From positions 1-64,000 of the forward strand of contig JAUSNO010000020.1 in the NCBI GenBank assembly GCA_030645915.1: a stretch of DNA of 64,000 nucleotides, in the 5' to 3' direction. Below the pieces are notes generated by a model, which saw only the letters and a program-made list of their open reading frames with translations, did no database searches and was not told the origin of the DNA. The first letter of the stretch is position 1. Every line of letters begins with the position of its first letter. This DNA comes from Undibacterium sp. (GTDB lineage Bacteria; Pseudomonadota; Gammaproteobacteria; Burkholderiales; Burkholderiaceae_D). The translations under genes were made by a program, and so were the position numbers. Shown piece by piece: positions 8,448 through 21,646 of the stretch.

Positions 8448-9317
8448 ATGCAATTCAGGCTTTCAATTACCGTTACAATTTTAATTGTTTTTAGTGTCAT
8501 GCACAGCTCTGGTTTCGCAAAGGAATCCATCGAAGTCCGATTTCCACGACCAGCAGCTGATATTGATCCGCAATCAGATTACATTCATGCAGTTTTAAAA
8601 CTTGCATTGAAAAACGCTCCGGTTTCTTATCAATTAAAACCTTCATCGGCCAAGATGGATCAAGCAAGAGCCATCTATGAAATGACGACACCAAACGGTA
8701 TTGTTGACATTCTTTGGACTATGTCGACAGACGAACGAGAAGCCCAATTAATTCCGATCAGAATCCCAATAGATAAAGGACTCATAGGATGGCGCATACC
8801 ATTAGTCAAGAGGAACAATGCAGATCTTCTAAAAAACGTGAAGTCACTAGATAACCTCCGTGTTTTCTCGGCAGGACAGGAGCAAGACTGGCCCGATGTA
8901 CCAATTTTAAAAGCAAATGCATTACCAGTGATAACTTCAGCCGCCTACGAGCCCTTGTTTAATATGCTTAAAGCAGGTCGTTTTGATTATTTTCCGCGAT
9001 CAATTTTTGAAATTTTGAGTGAATACTCAGCACATCCAAATCACAATTTATACGTAGATCAACATATCATTTTGCATTACCCCGCAGCGTTTTATTTTTT
9101 TGTTGCGCCGCGCAAACCAATGCTGGCCAAAGATCTAAGAATGGGGCTCGAAGTCGCGATCAAAAATGGTCGCTTCGAAAAACTTTTCCAAAAATATCAT
9201 CAGATGTCGATCAGGAAAGCAAATATCAAACAGCGCGTAGTGATTGAATTACGAAATCCTTTATCAACCCCAGAAAAACTGCCCATGAACAGACCGGAAT
9301 TGTGGTTCACACCCTAA
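8448..9317 (+). CDS. orphan periplasmic solute-binding (SBP_bac_3-like) protein
   Basis: 289 residues with an N-terminal signal peptide (MQFRLSITVTILIVFSVMHS... ending near GFA). The remainder resembles the transporter substrate-binding fold of polar amino-acid binding proteins in its two-lobe pattern: an early IEVRFPRP strand, a hinge region near residues 100-120 and KNGRFEKLFQKYH near the end, a typical SBP_bac_3 helix. No ABC permease or ATPase gene is adjacent, so it may feed a distant transporter or act as a sensor partner. It is transcribed from its own unit after the terminator at 8321, and its stop overlaps the stop of convergent rarA. Confidence 0.7.
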   Translation: MQFRLSITVTILIVFSVMHSSGFAKESIEVRFPRPAADIDPQSDYIHAVLKLALKNAPVSYQLKPSSAKMDQARAIYEMTTPNGIVDILWTMSTDEREAQLIPIRIPIDKGLIGWRIPLVKRNNADLLKNVKSLDNLRVFSAGQEQDWPDVPILKANALPVITSAAYEPLFNMLKAGRFDYFPRSIFEILSEYSAHPNHNLYVDQHIILHYPAAFYFFVAPRKPMLAKDLRMGLEVAIKNGRFEKLFQKYHQMSIRKANIKQRVVIELRNPLSTPEKLPMNRPELWFTP

Positions 9318-10606
9318 TTGGCATCGGCATCCAATTGGCGTAAATATGTAAGTTTATCGGCAATTTTAATTTCTAATCCTCGGGGCGTGGGTGTATACCA
9401 TCGCAACCCTTCCAAGCCCTCAGGTAAATAAGTTTCTCCGGCGGCATAGGCTCCTGGTTCATCATGCGCGTATCGATACAGCTTGCCATATCCAAGTTCT
9501 TTCATCAACTTGGTTGGCGCATTGCGCAAATGTTCAGGTACCGTTCTCGATTTATCCTTAGCGATAAAGGCGCGCACCGCATTGTAGGCGTTATAAACGG
9601 CATTTGATTTGGCTGCGCACGCAAGATATACCACCGCCTCTGCGAGCGCCAATTCACCTTCCGGAGAACCTAAACGCTCGTAAACCTCGGCAGCATCCAG
9701 AGTGATGCGTAAGGCTCTTGGATCAGCCAAACCAATATCCTCACTCGCCATTCTGATAATGCGACGCGCCAAATAACGCGGATCAGCACCGCCATCCAGC
9801 ATCCGCACTAACCAATACAGCGAGGCATCAGGATTGGATCCGCGCACTGATTTATGCAAGGCCGAGATCTGATCATAAAACGCGTCGCCGCCCTTATCAA
9901 AGCGACGTAACGCATCACCTAAACATTCGGCCAGCAATGGCAAATCAATTTCCATCTTACCCTTGGCACTGGCAGCACGCGCGCTAATATCAAGATTATT
10001 CAACAGCTTGCGGCCATCACCGTCTGCACTCGCAATCAGGCTGGCCTTGGCGTCTGAAGTGAATTGCAACCCGCCCAGTTCTTTCTGACATGCACGATCC
10101 ACCATTAACGCCAGATCGTCCTCCGTCAAAGATTTCAGTACATACACTGAAGCACGCGATAACAATGCGCCATTGACTTCAAAAGAGGGATTTTCGGTAG
10201 TCGCACCGATAAAGGTGAATAAGCCACTTTCTACATGCGGCAAAAAAGCATCTTGCTGGCTCTTGTTAAAGCGGTGAACCTCATCGACAAACAAGATAGT
10301 GCGACGTCGCGAGTTCGCCTTCAAAATCTGGGCGCGCTCCACTGCTTCTCGAATATCCTTTACCCCTGAGAGTACGGCAGAAAGAGCGATGAATTCAGAA
10401 TGAAAATCATCCGCCATCAAACGAGCTAAGGTGGTTTTACCAACGCCAGGCGGACCCCACAATATCATCGAATGAGGCTCACCAGATTCAAATGCGACAC
10501 GTAAAGGTTTGCCACTACCGAGCAGATGTTGCTGACCAATGACGTCATCCAGTTTGGCTGGACGCATACGCTCAGCGAGAGGAATATTTTTTTGTGCTGC
10601 ACTCAT
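9314..10606 (-). CDS. rarA: replication-associated recombination protein A (RarA/MgsA AAA+ ATPase)
   Basis: 430 residues, full length for RarA, which acts at stalled replication forks with single-strand binding protein and recombination factors. Seen: Walker A GPPGVGKTTL, Walker B FVDEVHRFNKSQQD, sensor region GATTENPSFEVN with LLSRASVYVLK, and the C-terminal tetramerisation domain with DGGADPRYLARRIIRMASEDIG and YLPEGLEGLRWYTPTPRGLE. The start codon overlaps the lolA stop (ATGA), showing translational coupling in an ftsK-lolA-rarA operon. The stop overlaps that of the convergent solute-binding gene. Confidence 0.97.
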   Translation of the reverse strand: MSAAQKNIPLAERMRPAKLDDVIGQQHLLGSGKPLRVAFESGEPHSMILWGPPGVGKTTLARLMADDFHSEFIALSAVLSGVKDIREAVERAQILKANSRRRTILFVDEVHRFNKSQQDAFLPHVESGLFTFIGATTENPSFEVNGALLSRASVYVLKSLTEDDLALMVDRACQKELGGLQFTSDAKASLIASADGDGRKLLNNLDISARAASAKGKMEIDLPLLAECLGDALRRFDKGGDAFYDQISALHKSVRGSNPDASLYWLVRMLDGGADPRYLARRIIRMASEDIGLADPRALRITLDAAEVYERLGSPEGELALAEAVVYLACAAKSNAVYNAYNAVRAFIAKDKSRTVPEHLRNAPTKLMKELGYGKLYRYAHDEPGAYAAGETYLPEGLEGLRWYTPTPRGLEIKIADKLTYLRQLDADAN

Positions 10607-11235
10607 TGGCGAAAAACATCAGCCCCGACTGGAACAACAAATTTAAACTGATCCGTTTTAAACGAAGGATTTTTTTCGACGCCCTTTAAAGTCACCAGAG
10701 ATATTTGCCCGAAACTATCGCGCAACTCTAAGGCAACCGGCAATCCATCCTTCATGCCTATGCCTATATGTTCAAACTGACTATCCTTTGCTTTAGGCAC
10801 AGCCTCTAGCCACTCCAAATCCTGTTTTACACCAACTTCTTTCAATATGAAATTTTTTTCCAATTCGCTACCGCCAAAAAGAATAGCGGCAGGACTTGCA
10901 CCAAGCGCACCATCCAAAGTTTTTATAGTGACCTGATTCAGGTCTTTATCATAGATATAAAGTTTATCGCCATCGGTTTGCAAGGTCTGTTCATAGGGCT
11001 TGACATACGTCCAGATAAATTTTCCTGGTCGCGCAAACATGAAGTTACCATTCGCGGTTTTGCTTACCTTGGGCTTACCCTCGACCATTTTTACCTGCTG
11101 CTGAGAAAACTCGCCCTTTGCACTCTTCGTATTGGCAACAAAATTTTTAAATTGCTCCAACGCTGCAGCATGCGCCAATAACGGCAGTGCAAGAATGACG
11201 GCACTGAAAAATTTAATTCGTAAGGTATTTCTCAA
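10603..11235 (-). CDS. lolA: outer-membrane lipoprotein carrier protein LolA
   Basis: 210-residue periplasmic chaperone that carries lipoproteins from LolCDE to LolB. Residues 1-24 are a signal peptide (KFFSAVILALPLLAHA). The mature chain has the LolA pattern: GEFSQQQV, SGNFMFARPGKF-like KFIWTYVKPYEQ, GDKLYIYDKDLNQVT and SPAAILFGG. The start is a TTG at 11235, preceded by AGGAA with good spacing; no ATG lies near the conserved N-terminus. It lies 28 bp downstream of ftsK and overlaps rarA by 4 bp. Confidence 0.95.
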   Translation of the reverse strand: MRNTLRIKFFSAVILALPLLAHAAALEQFKNFVANTKSAKGEFSQQQVKMVEGKPKVSKTANGNFMFARPGKFIWTYVKPYEQTLQTDGDKLYIYDKDLNQVTIKTLDGALGASPAAILFGGSELEKNFILKEVGVKQDLEWLEAVPKAKDSQFEHIGIGMKDGLPVALELRDSFGQISLVTLKGVEKNPSFKTDQFKFVVPVGADVFRQ

Positions 11236-11263
11236 AATAATTCCTGTTCATTTTTTCAAACAA

Positions 11264-13591
11264 CTATTCAGCACTACCAACCGGAACCAAAATCTCTCGA
11301 TTCCCGTTGGACTGCATAGTGGAGACGATACCGCTCTGCTCCATTTGCTCCAATAAACGTGCAGCTCGATTGTAGCCGATGCGTAAATGACGCTGGACGA
11401 GTGAGATAGAAGCTCGCCGATTCTTAAGAACGATAGCAACAGCCTGATCATACAAGGCATCAGCCTCTCCACCCCCCTCACCAGCAGGCATACCGTCAGC
11501 AGTATCTTCGAGCACACCGCCTTCCAATATGCCCTCAACGTAATTGGGCTCACCCTGTGCCTTCAAATGCTTGACTACACGATGGACTTCTTCATCTGAC
11601 ACAAACGCACCATGTACACGCACTGGTAATCCAGTACCAGGTGGCATGTACAACATATCGCCCATACCAAGCAAAGCCTCTGCCCCCATCTGATCAAGGA
11701 TGGTACGCGAGTCAATCTTGCTACTGACCTGGAATGCAATACGCGTCGGTATATTGGCCTTGATCAGACCAGTAATCACATCGACCGAAGGACGCTGGGT
11801 TGCCAAAATCAAATGCAAGCCAGCTGCACGCGCTTTCTGTGCGATACGCGCAATCAACTCCTCAACTTTTTTCCCTACCACCATCATCAGATCGGCAAGT
11901 TCATCGATAATAATGACAATTGTGGGCAATTTTTCCAACGGTTCAGGAGCATCGGGAGTGAGACTAAACGGATTGGGGATCAGCTCTTCGCGCTTCTCGG
12001 CCTCGACAATCTTCGCGTTATACCCTGCCAGATTACGCACGCCCAACTTGGACATGAGCTTATAGCGCCGTTCCATTTCGGCCACCGCCCAATTTAATGC
12101 ATGTGCTGCCTGACGCATATCTGTCACAACCGGTGCGAGCAAATGCGGAATTCCTTCATACACAGACATTTCCAGCATCTTGGGATCAATCAATATCATC
12201 CGTACGTCATTCGGATCTGACTTATATAACAGTGACAAAATGGTGGCATTAATACCGACTGACTTACCTGATCCTGTCGTACCTGCGACCAGTAAATGCG
12301 GCATCTTTGCGAGATCAGCGACAACAGGATGACCGGCAATATCCTTGCCTAAGGCAACCGTCAAACTCGATGTGCTGTCATTATAAATTTTAGATCCCAA
12401 AATCTCGGTAAGACGCACTATTTGACGTTTAGGATTGGGTAATTCCAATCCCATGTAATTTTTACCTGGAATCGTTTCAACTACGCGGATTGACGTTAAC
12501 GACAATGACCGGGCCAAATCACGCGCCAGACCAACGATCTGACTACCTTTAACCCCCATTGCCGGTTCAATTTCGTAACGTGTAATGACGGGACCAGGAT
12601 AGGCGGCAATAACTTTCGCATCAACACCAAAATCCGAAAGTTTTTTCTCTATCAACCGACTGGTAAATTCAAGAATCTCTATGCTAACGGTTTCTTGTGT
12701 TGTGGGCGCATCATCTAGCAAAGACAAAGGCGGTAAGTTACTATCAGGCATATCGTTAAACAAGGATACCTGCCGCTCCTTTTCAACCCGTTCTGATTTC
12801 TGCACGGCTACCACTTGAGGTTCAATTCTTATCGGTGGTGCCTCTACAATTTTAGCTCTTTCCTGAACAACAACTTCTTCGCGTTTAACCGCTGCCGTTT
12901 GACCGACTTTCCGGTCTTCGCGGTCTGTATATTTATTTTGTATAAATTCAAATACAGACTCTATTACCGTACCTAAATTTTCAGCGACCAAAAGCCAGGA
13001 AATATGAAAATACAAACTTAATCCAAGAGAAAACAACAGCAACAAAACTAGGGTTGATCCCGTAAATCCAAAGGCAGAAAAAGCTGCATTTCCAATCAAC
13101 TCTCCTAAAACTCCTCCCGGTGCTCGAGGTAATGGAATAGACATTGAATGTTTACGCAGAAATTCGATACCCATACTGCCTATCAACAACAGCAAAAAAC
13201 CAGCCATCTGAATAAATTTCTCGTAACCGTGCGGCTCATCCTCATTGGAATTCGACAATAAGCGTCGATTTAAACGTCGATAATCCGCCCAGACAAGGCG
13301 CACTAAAACGACACAAAACCACCAAGCCGATATTCCAAAAATAAACAGGAGCAAATCTGCTATCCAGGCGCCAACTCGCCCTCCAACATTGGCAATTTTT
13401 GGTACGACGCTCGCTTGTGACCAACCCGGATCAATTTTGTTATAGGTCAACAAAATAAGAATGAGGTAAACACAAAATGCTGCAAACAAGATCCATCGCG
13501 CCTCAGTCAGTAAAATGACAAGGCGATTTGGCAAAGGGGCTGCAGGCGTATTGCTGCGGTTGCGCGTATAGGCTTCGTTGGTATTAGTCAT
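11264..13591 (-). CDS. ftsK: DNA translocase FtsK (SpoIIIE family)
   Basis: 775 residues, the compact form common in Betaproteobacteria. The N-terminal part (about 25-215) has four or five membrane segments that anchor it at the septum. A short linker with [16 protein letters not shown] follows. The alpha/beta motor has Walker [12 protein letters not shown] and Walker [14 protein letters not shown], with the [17 protein letters not shown] helix. The last 65 residues are the gamma winged helix ([33 protein letters not shown]), which reads KOPS sequences and activates XerCD at dif. It is the first gene of the ftsK-lolA-rarA operon and is divergent from trxB. Confidence 0.97.
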   Translation of the reverse strand: MTNTNEAYTRNRSNTPAAPLPNRLVILLTEARWILFAAFCVYLILILLTYNKIDPGWSQASVVPKIANVGGRVGAWIADLLLFIFGISAWWFCVVLVRLVWADYRRLNRRLLSNSNEDEPHGYEKFIQMAGFLLLLIGSMGIEFLRKHSMSIPLPRAPGGVLGELIGNAAFSAFGFTGSTLVLLLLFSLGLSLYFHISWLLVAENLGTVIESVFEFIQNKYTDREDRKVGQTAAVKREEVVVQERAKIVEAPPIRIEPQVVAVQKSERVEKERQVSLFNDMPDSNLPPLSLLDDAPTTQETVSIEILEFTSRLIEKKLSDFGVDAKVIAAYPGPVITRYEIEPAMGVKGSQIVGLARDLARSLSLTSIRVVETIPGKNYMGLELPNPKRQIVRLTEILGSKIYNDSTSSLTVALGKDIAGHPVVADLAKMPHLLVAGTTGSGKSVGINATILSLLYKSDPNDVRMILIDPKMLEMSVYEGIPHLLAPVVTDMRQAAHALNWAVAEMERRYKLMSKLGVRNLAGYNAKIVEAEKREELIPNPFSLTPDAPEPLEKLPTIVIIIDELADLMMVVGKKVEELIARIAQKARAAGLHLILATQRPSVDVITGLIKANIPTRIAFQVSSKIDSRTILDQMGAEALLGMGDMLYMPPGTGLPVRVHGAFVSDEEVHRVVKHLKAQGEPNYVEGILEGGVLEDTADGMPAGEGGGEADALYDQAVAIVLKNRRASISLVQRHLRIGYNRAARLLEQMEQSGIVSTMQSNGNREILVPVGSAE

Positions 13592-13770
13592 AAATCATAG
13601 TAAAAACAGCCAGACACGATTGTAGGTCAAAAACGCTCACAAGACAGCATGTAAGTCTTTCATCGCCGATTCAAGGATTCACGTCAAATCGCGACCTACA
13701 TATTCGTTTATAATTACAAAGAGCAGCAGTTTGAATACATATCAGAGTTAATTCAGGCGCATTTACTTGA

Positions 13771-14787
<1,017 letters not shown>

Positions 14788-14815
14788 TTGCAGAATAAGC
14801 CAGTAAAGCATCTGA

Positions 14816-15454
14816 ATGTCCGTTTCATTGAAAAATTTTGCAGACCTTAAACAATTAGGTTTGCAATTAAAACAGCAGGAAGAAGCGCGCTTGCGCGCCG
14901 AGGCTGAACGCTTAAAAATAGAAAAACAGGTACAGTTGGAAGCGAATATTTTTCGTTCAACTGTCGGCAACATTTCCCAGTTGAAAATCGCAGAGAAACA
15001 CATACGACAGACACCTCGGCCACAACCACTTCCATTCCAGCATATCGCCGACGAGCGCGCGGCATTGCGCGAGTCGCTTTCGGATGAATTTAATGCTGAC
15101 TCACTTCTCGAAACAGATGACAATCTCAGCTACACCCGGCAAGGAATAGGAATAGATGTCGCAAAAAAATTGCGTAAAGGCGATTGGGTGATTCAGGCGC
15201 AACTTGATCTACACGGGATGCGGCGTGACCAAGCGAGAGATAGCTTAGGGGAATTTTTACGCAAATGCAGTCGAACAGGCGCTCGATGCGTGCGTATCAT
15301 TCACGGCAAAGGTTTAGGCTCTATCAACAAAGAACCGGTACTAAAAAATAAAGTGCGGAGTTGGCTGATACAAAAGGACGAAGTACTTGCATTCAGCCAG
15401 GCCACAGCTGCAGATGGTGGCTCTGGCGCTTTAATCGTGCTTCTTAAAGGTTGA
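14816..15454 (+). CDS. Smr-domain protein (YfcN/YdaL-like nuclease family)
   Basis: 212 residues. The N-terminal half is a charged, probably coiled helix (LGLQLKQQEEARLRAEAERL). The C-terminal Smr domain (about 125-212) has LDLHGMRRDQARDSLGEFL, VRIIHGKGLGS and the closing GGSGALIVLLKG. Smr domains are endonucleases related to the MutS2 C-terminus; the E. coli homologue SmrB cuts mRNA between collided ribosomes. The LDLHG and HGKG signatures are present, so activity is plausible. It lies 28 bp behind trxB, an arrangement seen in other betaproteobacteria. Confidence 0.85.
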   Translation: MSVSLKNFADLKQLGLQLKQQEEARLRAEAERLKIEKQVQLEANIFRSTVGNISQLKIAEKHIRQTPRPQPLPFQHIADERAALRESLSDEFNADSLLETDDNLSYTRQGIGIDVAKKLRKGDWVIQAQLDLHGMRRDQARDSLGEFLRKCSRTGARCVRIIHGKGLGSINKEPVLKNKVRSWLIQKDEVLAFSQATAADGGSGALIVLLKG

Positions 15455-15479
15455 ATAAAACCTGATCAAAATTAAATGA

Positions 15480-17460
<1,981 letters not shown>

Positions 17461-17487
17461 AGTGGCTAAATCTGGATTAAATCAAAA

Positions 17488-18654
17488 ATGAATGTAACTT
17501 CTGAACAACCACATTATCGCATGCGCATCCTCCATTCATTGGCTGATGTGGGGCAAAAACAATGGGATCATTTATTGGGATTTCAAGTTAAGCCAAATCC
17601 TTTTTTATCTTACGCTTTTTTGCATGCGCTACATGAGTCAGGATCTGCCTCTGAGAAAACTGGTTGGACGCCATGCTATCTCAGCCTTTGGGACGGCGTA
17701 TCGCTAGCCGCAGTCATGCCCTTATATGAAAAAACACACTCATATGGCGAATACGTTTTTGACTGGGCCTGGGCAGATGCCTATCAACAACACGGCCTTC
17801 ATTATTATCCCAAACTACTTTCTGCGGTACCATTTACTCCAATCAGTGGAACGCGATTAATTGCCAGAAACGCGAAGGAGCAACGAATATTGCTTGATGA
17901 ACTTAAACGCTACCAGATCGCTACCCGTTTCTCGTCGACCCATATCTTATTCCCAACCGACGAAGAAACTATTCTTTTCGACGAAGCGGGCTTTCTGATC
18001 AGGCAGGGAATTCAATTTCACTGGCACAATCAAAATTACAAAAATTTTGAGGGATTTCTCGCAAGCCTGGAACAAAAAAAACGTAAAAATATCCGCGCTG
18101 AAAGACGAAAAGTCATCGATGCCGGCATCAAATTTCAACATATTTGCGGTAACGATGCAAATGAAGAAGACTGGATTATTTTTAAACGATGCTATGATAA
18201 AACGTATTTAGAACATCATTCCCACCCCTACCTCAATTTAGATTTTTTCTTACGCATTGCCAAATCGATGCCAGAAAATATCCATCTCATTTTTGCAAAA
18301 CGTGATGACAAACCAATTGCATCTTCATTGCTGATTCACGATAAAAATACCGTATATGGAAGATATTGGGGTTGTATTGAACACGTTCCTTGTCTTCATT
18401 TCGAGACTGCGTATTACCAGTCCATCGAGTTTTGCATTGAAAATAATATAAAAATATTTGAAGGTGGAGCGCAAGGAGAACACAAGATGGCACGAGGATT
18501 TATACCGACAAAAACTTATTCTGCACATTATCTGGCCGAAAAAGCATTTTCTGATGCTGTGGCGCGCTTTTTACAGCGCGAGACCGGAGGTATCGAAAAT
18601 TACTTTAGCGAGCTTGATGAAAGAACCCCGTTCAAACATCCAGAGAGAAGTTAA
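17488..18654 (+). CDS. FemAB-like / DUF482 GNAT-fold protein (PF04339)
   Basis: 388 residues matching the peptidoglycan-associated DUF482 family: HYRMRILHSLADVGQKQWD at the N-terminus, NPFLSYAFLHALHESGSA, GEYVFDWAWADAY, the PFTPISGTRLIAR stretch, RKNIRAERRKV, HSHPYLNLDFFL and the C-terminal FEGGAQGEHKMARGF with PTKTYSAHY. The fold is a double GNAT related to FemAB aminoacyl transferases, but no reaction is established for these proteins. It is divergent from nadE (27 bp between starts) and 61 bp ahead of a Ser/Thr kinase gene on the same strand. Confidence 0.82.
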   Translation: MNVTSEQPHYRMRILHSLADVGQKQWDHLLGFQVKPNPFLSYAFLHALHESGSASEKTGWTPCYLSLWDGVSLAAVMPLYEKTHSYGEYVFDWAWADAYQQHGLHYYPKLLSAVPFTPISGTRLIARNAKEQRILLDELKRYQIATRFSSTHILFPTDEETILFDEAGFLIRQGIQFHWHNQNYKNFEGFLASLEQKKRKNIRAERRKVIDAGIKFQHICGNDANEEDWIIFKRCYDKTYLEHHSHPYLNLDFFLRIAKSMPENIHLIFAKRDDKPIASSLLIHDKNTVYGRYWGCIEHVPCLHFETAYYQSIEFCIENNIKIFEGGAQGEHKMARGFIPTKTYSAHYLAEKAFSDAVARFLQRETGGIENYFSELDERTPFKHPERS

Positions 18655-18715
18655 TTTTCGATCGTTCCCAAAGGAAATACTTGAAATTTAATTCGGAGCA
18701 AGGCATCCTGTTGAA

Positions 18716-19753
18716 ATGATCACGAACATGCATTCGCCCATTCCAAACATTGGCACAAAATCGCCAATAAGACGTGTTGGGCGTTTTTCTGTTACCGACA
18801 AACTAGGCAAAGGTGCAAGCGGAACCATATTTTTAGGTCACGATCCCGTTATCGATCGCGCGGTTGCCATTAAAATTCTCGGTCCGGTCGTTGGTGTCGC
18901 TGACAAAAAACTACGAGAACAGCACTTCATCAATGAGGCCCGTGCTGCAGGACGGCTTTCACATCCCAATATCGTTACCATTTACGATGCATCAAATGAA
19001 GGTGGAACCACTTTCATTGCAATGGAATTTTTACCTGGACAAGATTTACGTGAGCTCATGGCAGGCGGCAAGCGTTTTGACATCATAGAAATAGCCAGCA
19101 TCATCAGTAAAGTCGCAGAAGCCTTGGCATATGCGCACGACAATGGCGTCATTCACCGCGATATCAAACCTGCTAATATTTTTATATTGCCGAACAATCA
19201 GCCCAAAGTGGTTGATTTTGGCATTGCGCGCGCACCAAATCGGATTCTAGACGAGAGCGGCCATCCAGCTCAAACTCTGTTCAACAACAATATCATGGGA
19301 ACACCCAATTACATGTCGCCCGAGCAGGCTATGGGGCAACAAGTGAATGCCTTGACCGACGTATATTCTCTTGGGGCGGTGATGTATGAAATGCTGACAC
19401 AACAAAAGCCATTTCAATCTCATGATATTGATAAATTATTGCATCAGATTGCACACAAGGCACCTAAATTGCCCTCTGAAATCAGTCCAAACGTGCCAGA
19501 AAAATTGTCACATATCGTCATGAAAGCGATGCAAAAAGACCCCGTTTTACGTTACGCCGGTGCAGCAGAAATGGCGCACGCCTTAAATAAATTTTTAGCG
19601 CGAGATAAACGTCTGAAACGCAAGCGTTTACAGACACCTCAAGTTAGTCATATTGAACCGTCACATACCTCGGGGAAAAGTGTCTTATTTTGGGTAAGCG
19701 TATGTGCATTTCTATTTGCGATCGGATTAGTTTTTTTTACTTTACGTCGCTAA
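18716..19753 (+). CDS. Hanks-type serine/threonine protein kinase with C-terminal membrane anchor
   Basis: 345 residues. The kinase domain (about 23-290) has the glycine loop LGKGASGTIFLG, Lys53 in AIKIL, the catalytic loop HRDIKPANI (Asp149), DFG at 167-169, the GTPNYMSPEQ activation segment and DVYSLGAVMYEML. All catalytic residues are present, so it should be active. A basic linker (KRLKRKRLQ) leads to one membrane helix at the extreme C-terminus (VLFWVSVCAFLFAIGLVFF) with only a few residues beyond, so there is no external sensor domain. No PP2C phosphatase or FHA gene is nearby. Confidence 0.92.
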   Translation: MITNMHSPIPNIGTKSPIRRVGRFSVTDKLGKGASGTIFLGHDPVIDRAVAIKILGPVVGVADKKLREQHFINEARAAGRLSHPNIVTIYDASNEGGTTFIAMEFLPGQDLRELMAGGKRFDIIEIASIISKVAEALAYAHDNGVIHRDIKPANIFILPNNQPKVVDFGIARAPNRILDESGHPAQTLFNNNIMGTPNYMSPEQAMGQQVNALTDVYSLGAVMYEMLTQQKPFQSHDIDKLLHQIAHKAPKLPSEISPNVPEKLSHIVMKAMQKDPVLRYAGAAEMAHALNKFLARDKRLKRKRLQTPQVSHIEPSHTSGKSVLFWVSVCAFLFAIGLVFFTLRR

Positions 19754-19760
19754 ACACCAT

Positions 19761-19789
19761 AAAAAAAGGCACCTAACGTGCCTTTTTTT
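19761..19789. terminator. bidirectional intrinsic terminator between kinase gene and ppa
   Basis: A 12-bp stem with AAAAAAAGGCAC and GTGCCTTTTTTT arms around a 5-nt loop gives a GC core flanked by A-run and T-run, so it works on both strands. It lies between the convergent Ser/Thr kinase and pyrophosphatase genes. Confidence 0.9.
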
Positions 19790-19822
19790 ATGTTTATTTA
19801 TCGTGCTTCAATTACAGTTTGA

Positions 19823-20359
19823 CTACGCTTGAGTCTTTTTGTAATTTTCCACGCCGGACAAAATTTCTGTTCTTGCATCATCCGGGCCGCCCCATCCTTC
19901 AATCTTGACCCATTTACCTTTTTCCAAATCCTTGTAATGCTCAAAAAAATGCTGGATTTGTCTTAGGCGCAACTCATTCATATCCTCAGGCTTTTGCCAG
20001 TGGGTGTAAATTGGTAATATTTTATCAATTGGTACCGCCAAAACTTTTCCGTCAGCACCTGCTTCATCGGTCATTTTCAAAATACCGATTGGGCGGCATC
20101 GCACAACCACGCCAGGAATCAAAGGGAAAGGTGTAATCACAAGTACATCCACAGGATCGCCATCACCAGCAATCGTATCTGGTACATACCCATAATTACA
20201 TGGGTAATGCATTGCCGTACCCATGAAACGATCAACAAAAATAGCGCCGCTTTCTTTGTCTACTTCGTACTTGATCGGATCCGCATTCATCGGAATTTCG
20301 ATGATGACATTGAAATCATTAGGCAAGTCGCGACCTGCTGGAACTTTATTCAAACTCAT
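19823..20359 (-). CDS. ppa: inorganic pyrophosphatase
   Basis: 178 residues, family I soluble pyrophosphatase. Seen: the substrate/metal segment [27 protein letters not shown], the signature DGDPVDVLV and the late [20 protein letters not shown] stretch. It removes pyrophosphate from biosynthetic reactions in the cytoplasm. GAAAGAGAATC precedes the ATG. It is probably a single-gene unit ending at the shared terminator. Confidence 0.97.
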   Translation of the reverse strand: MSLNKVPAGRDLPNDFNVIIEIPMNADPIKYEVDKESGAIFVDRFMGTAMHYPCNYGYVPDTIAGDGDPVDVLVITPFPLIPGVVVRCRPIGILKMTDEAGADGKVLAVPIDKILPIYTHWQKPEDMNELRLRQIQHFFEHYKDLEKGKWVKIEGWGGPDDARTEILSGVENYKKTQA

Positions 20360-20448
20360 GATTCTCTTTCAAATTAAAAATTGGATTGGAATGAAATTGG
20401 ATTAGCTGATTATAGCGAGTTTCACGTAGAAATTGTGCATCGCAGCAG

Positions 20449-21645
20449 TTACAACATCGTAGCAAGCGCGCATTGGCGGTAATGCTGCGCTGCGTCTTCA
20501 GTTTGTCCCAAGGCTTCGTGCAGTTGTCCAAGCTTCAAATTCGCTTCACGTATGGTTCGTGGCTCGTTTGCGTCTGATAAGGCGCGCTCCATATGTCGCT
20601 GGGCTTTACCCCACAATTTTTGCTTGAGACACAATGCACCAAGTGTCAAAGCCAGCTCAGGATCGGTTGGACGCTTTATCGACCATTGTTCACAATGTTC
20701 AATTTGCGACAACAACGCTGCGGAACCTTCTGCTGCAGAGGCAATACGATAAGCGCGCATCAAGCGGTCATCCCACTCCTCTACTAGTGCCTTCTCAATA
20801 ATCCCTCGGGCATCATCGCACAAACCTAAGCCATTAAAAACCGTTGCGCCAGTAAATGCGACGAACCGGTTCTTTCGGTCGGCAGCTGGAATTTCATACC
20901 ATACACGTCGTAAAGATTCCGCGTCATGTCCGTGATCCTTAAGCAAATCCTCATAGGCCAGCTCACGCAAACGATTCGACAATGATGGATGCAAAGCGCG
21001 ATGTTTATCCAGTGTACGAACCAATTTCAATACTTCGGGCCACTTTTTTGCTTGCTGATTTGCTTTTAAAGCCCATCGCAATACCTGTATATGCCGGGTG
21101 CCACTAGCATTTAACTCTTGAACCGCCTCAAGCGCCTCATCCGCTTTATGTTGATCAACAAGTAATTCTGTCATGCTGACCAAGCGAGCGGTCTTATAGG
21201 GAGAGTCTTGATTAATACTTGAAAACCACGAGTCACGCCGATCAAACTGACTCATATGATGCGCCGCTCTGGCACCGATCAATGCAGCAAGGCCTGCATT
21301 TTCTGGTAATTCGATTGCGCGACTCGCTGCTTTTTCTGCGCGCCCAAATCTTCCCTCGAAAAGCGCTTTCAACCCCTCTCTCAATGCCTTATTGCTGTCG
21401 CGTTCACGTTTATTTTGCCGGTATTCGAGCACTTTTTTTGGCATATTCTGCGTAGTCACTATGGTACGTACCAATAGATACAGCAAAATAAATAAAACCA
21501 GCGTTAAAAATAAGAAGAAATTCAACGACAAATCAATTCGATATGGTGGATAAAACAACACCACATTTCCCGGATTGAATCGCGCGCCGACTGCAAGACC
21601 AACGGCCAAAGCAAATAAGATAAGAAGCCGAATAAAAAGACGCAT
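20449..21645 (-). CDS. hemY: HemY-type membrane protein (TPR, heme biosynthesis cluster)
   Basis: 398 residues. Two membrane helices at the N-terminus (about 3-20 and 40-62: LIRLLILFALAVGLAVGAR and FFLFLTLVLFILLYLLV) with VVLFYPPYRIDLSLNF between them match the HemY_N domain. The rest is helical TPR-like sequence (LALTLGALCLKQKLWGKAQR, AEKAASRAIELPENAGL). This is proteobacterial HemY, not protoporphyrinogen oxidase; its role is unproven but it is always linked to hemCDX. The start follows the hemX stop directly. Confidence 0.93.
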   Translation of the reverse strand: MRLFIRLLILFALAVGLAVGARFNPGNVVLFYPPYRIDLSLNFFLFLTLVLFILLYLLVRTIVTTQNMPKKVLEYRQNKRERDSNKALREGLKALFEGRFGRAEKAASRAIELPENAGLAALIGARAAHHMSQFDRRDSWFSSINQDSPYKTARLVSMTELLVDQHKADEALEAVQELNASGTRHIQVLRWALKANQQAKKWPEVLKLVRTLDKHRALHPSLSNRLRELAYEDLLKDHGHDAESLRRVWYEIPAADRKNRFVAFTGATVFNGLGLCDDARGIIEKALVEEWDDRLMRAYRIASAAEGSAALLSQIEHCEQWSIKRPTDPELALTLGALCLKQKLWGKAQRHMERALSDANEPRTIREANLKLGQLHEALGQTEDAAQHYRQCALATML

Positions 21646-21646
21646 T

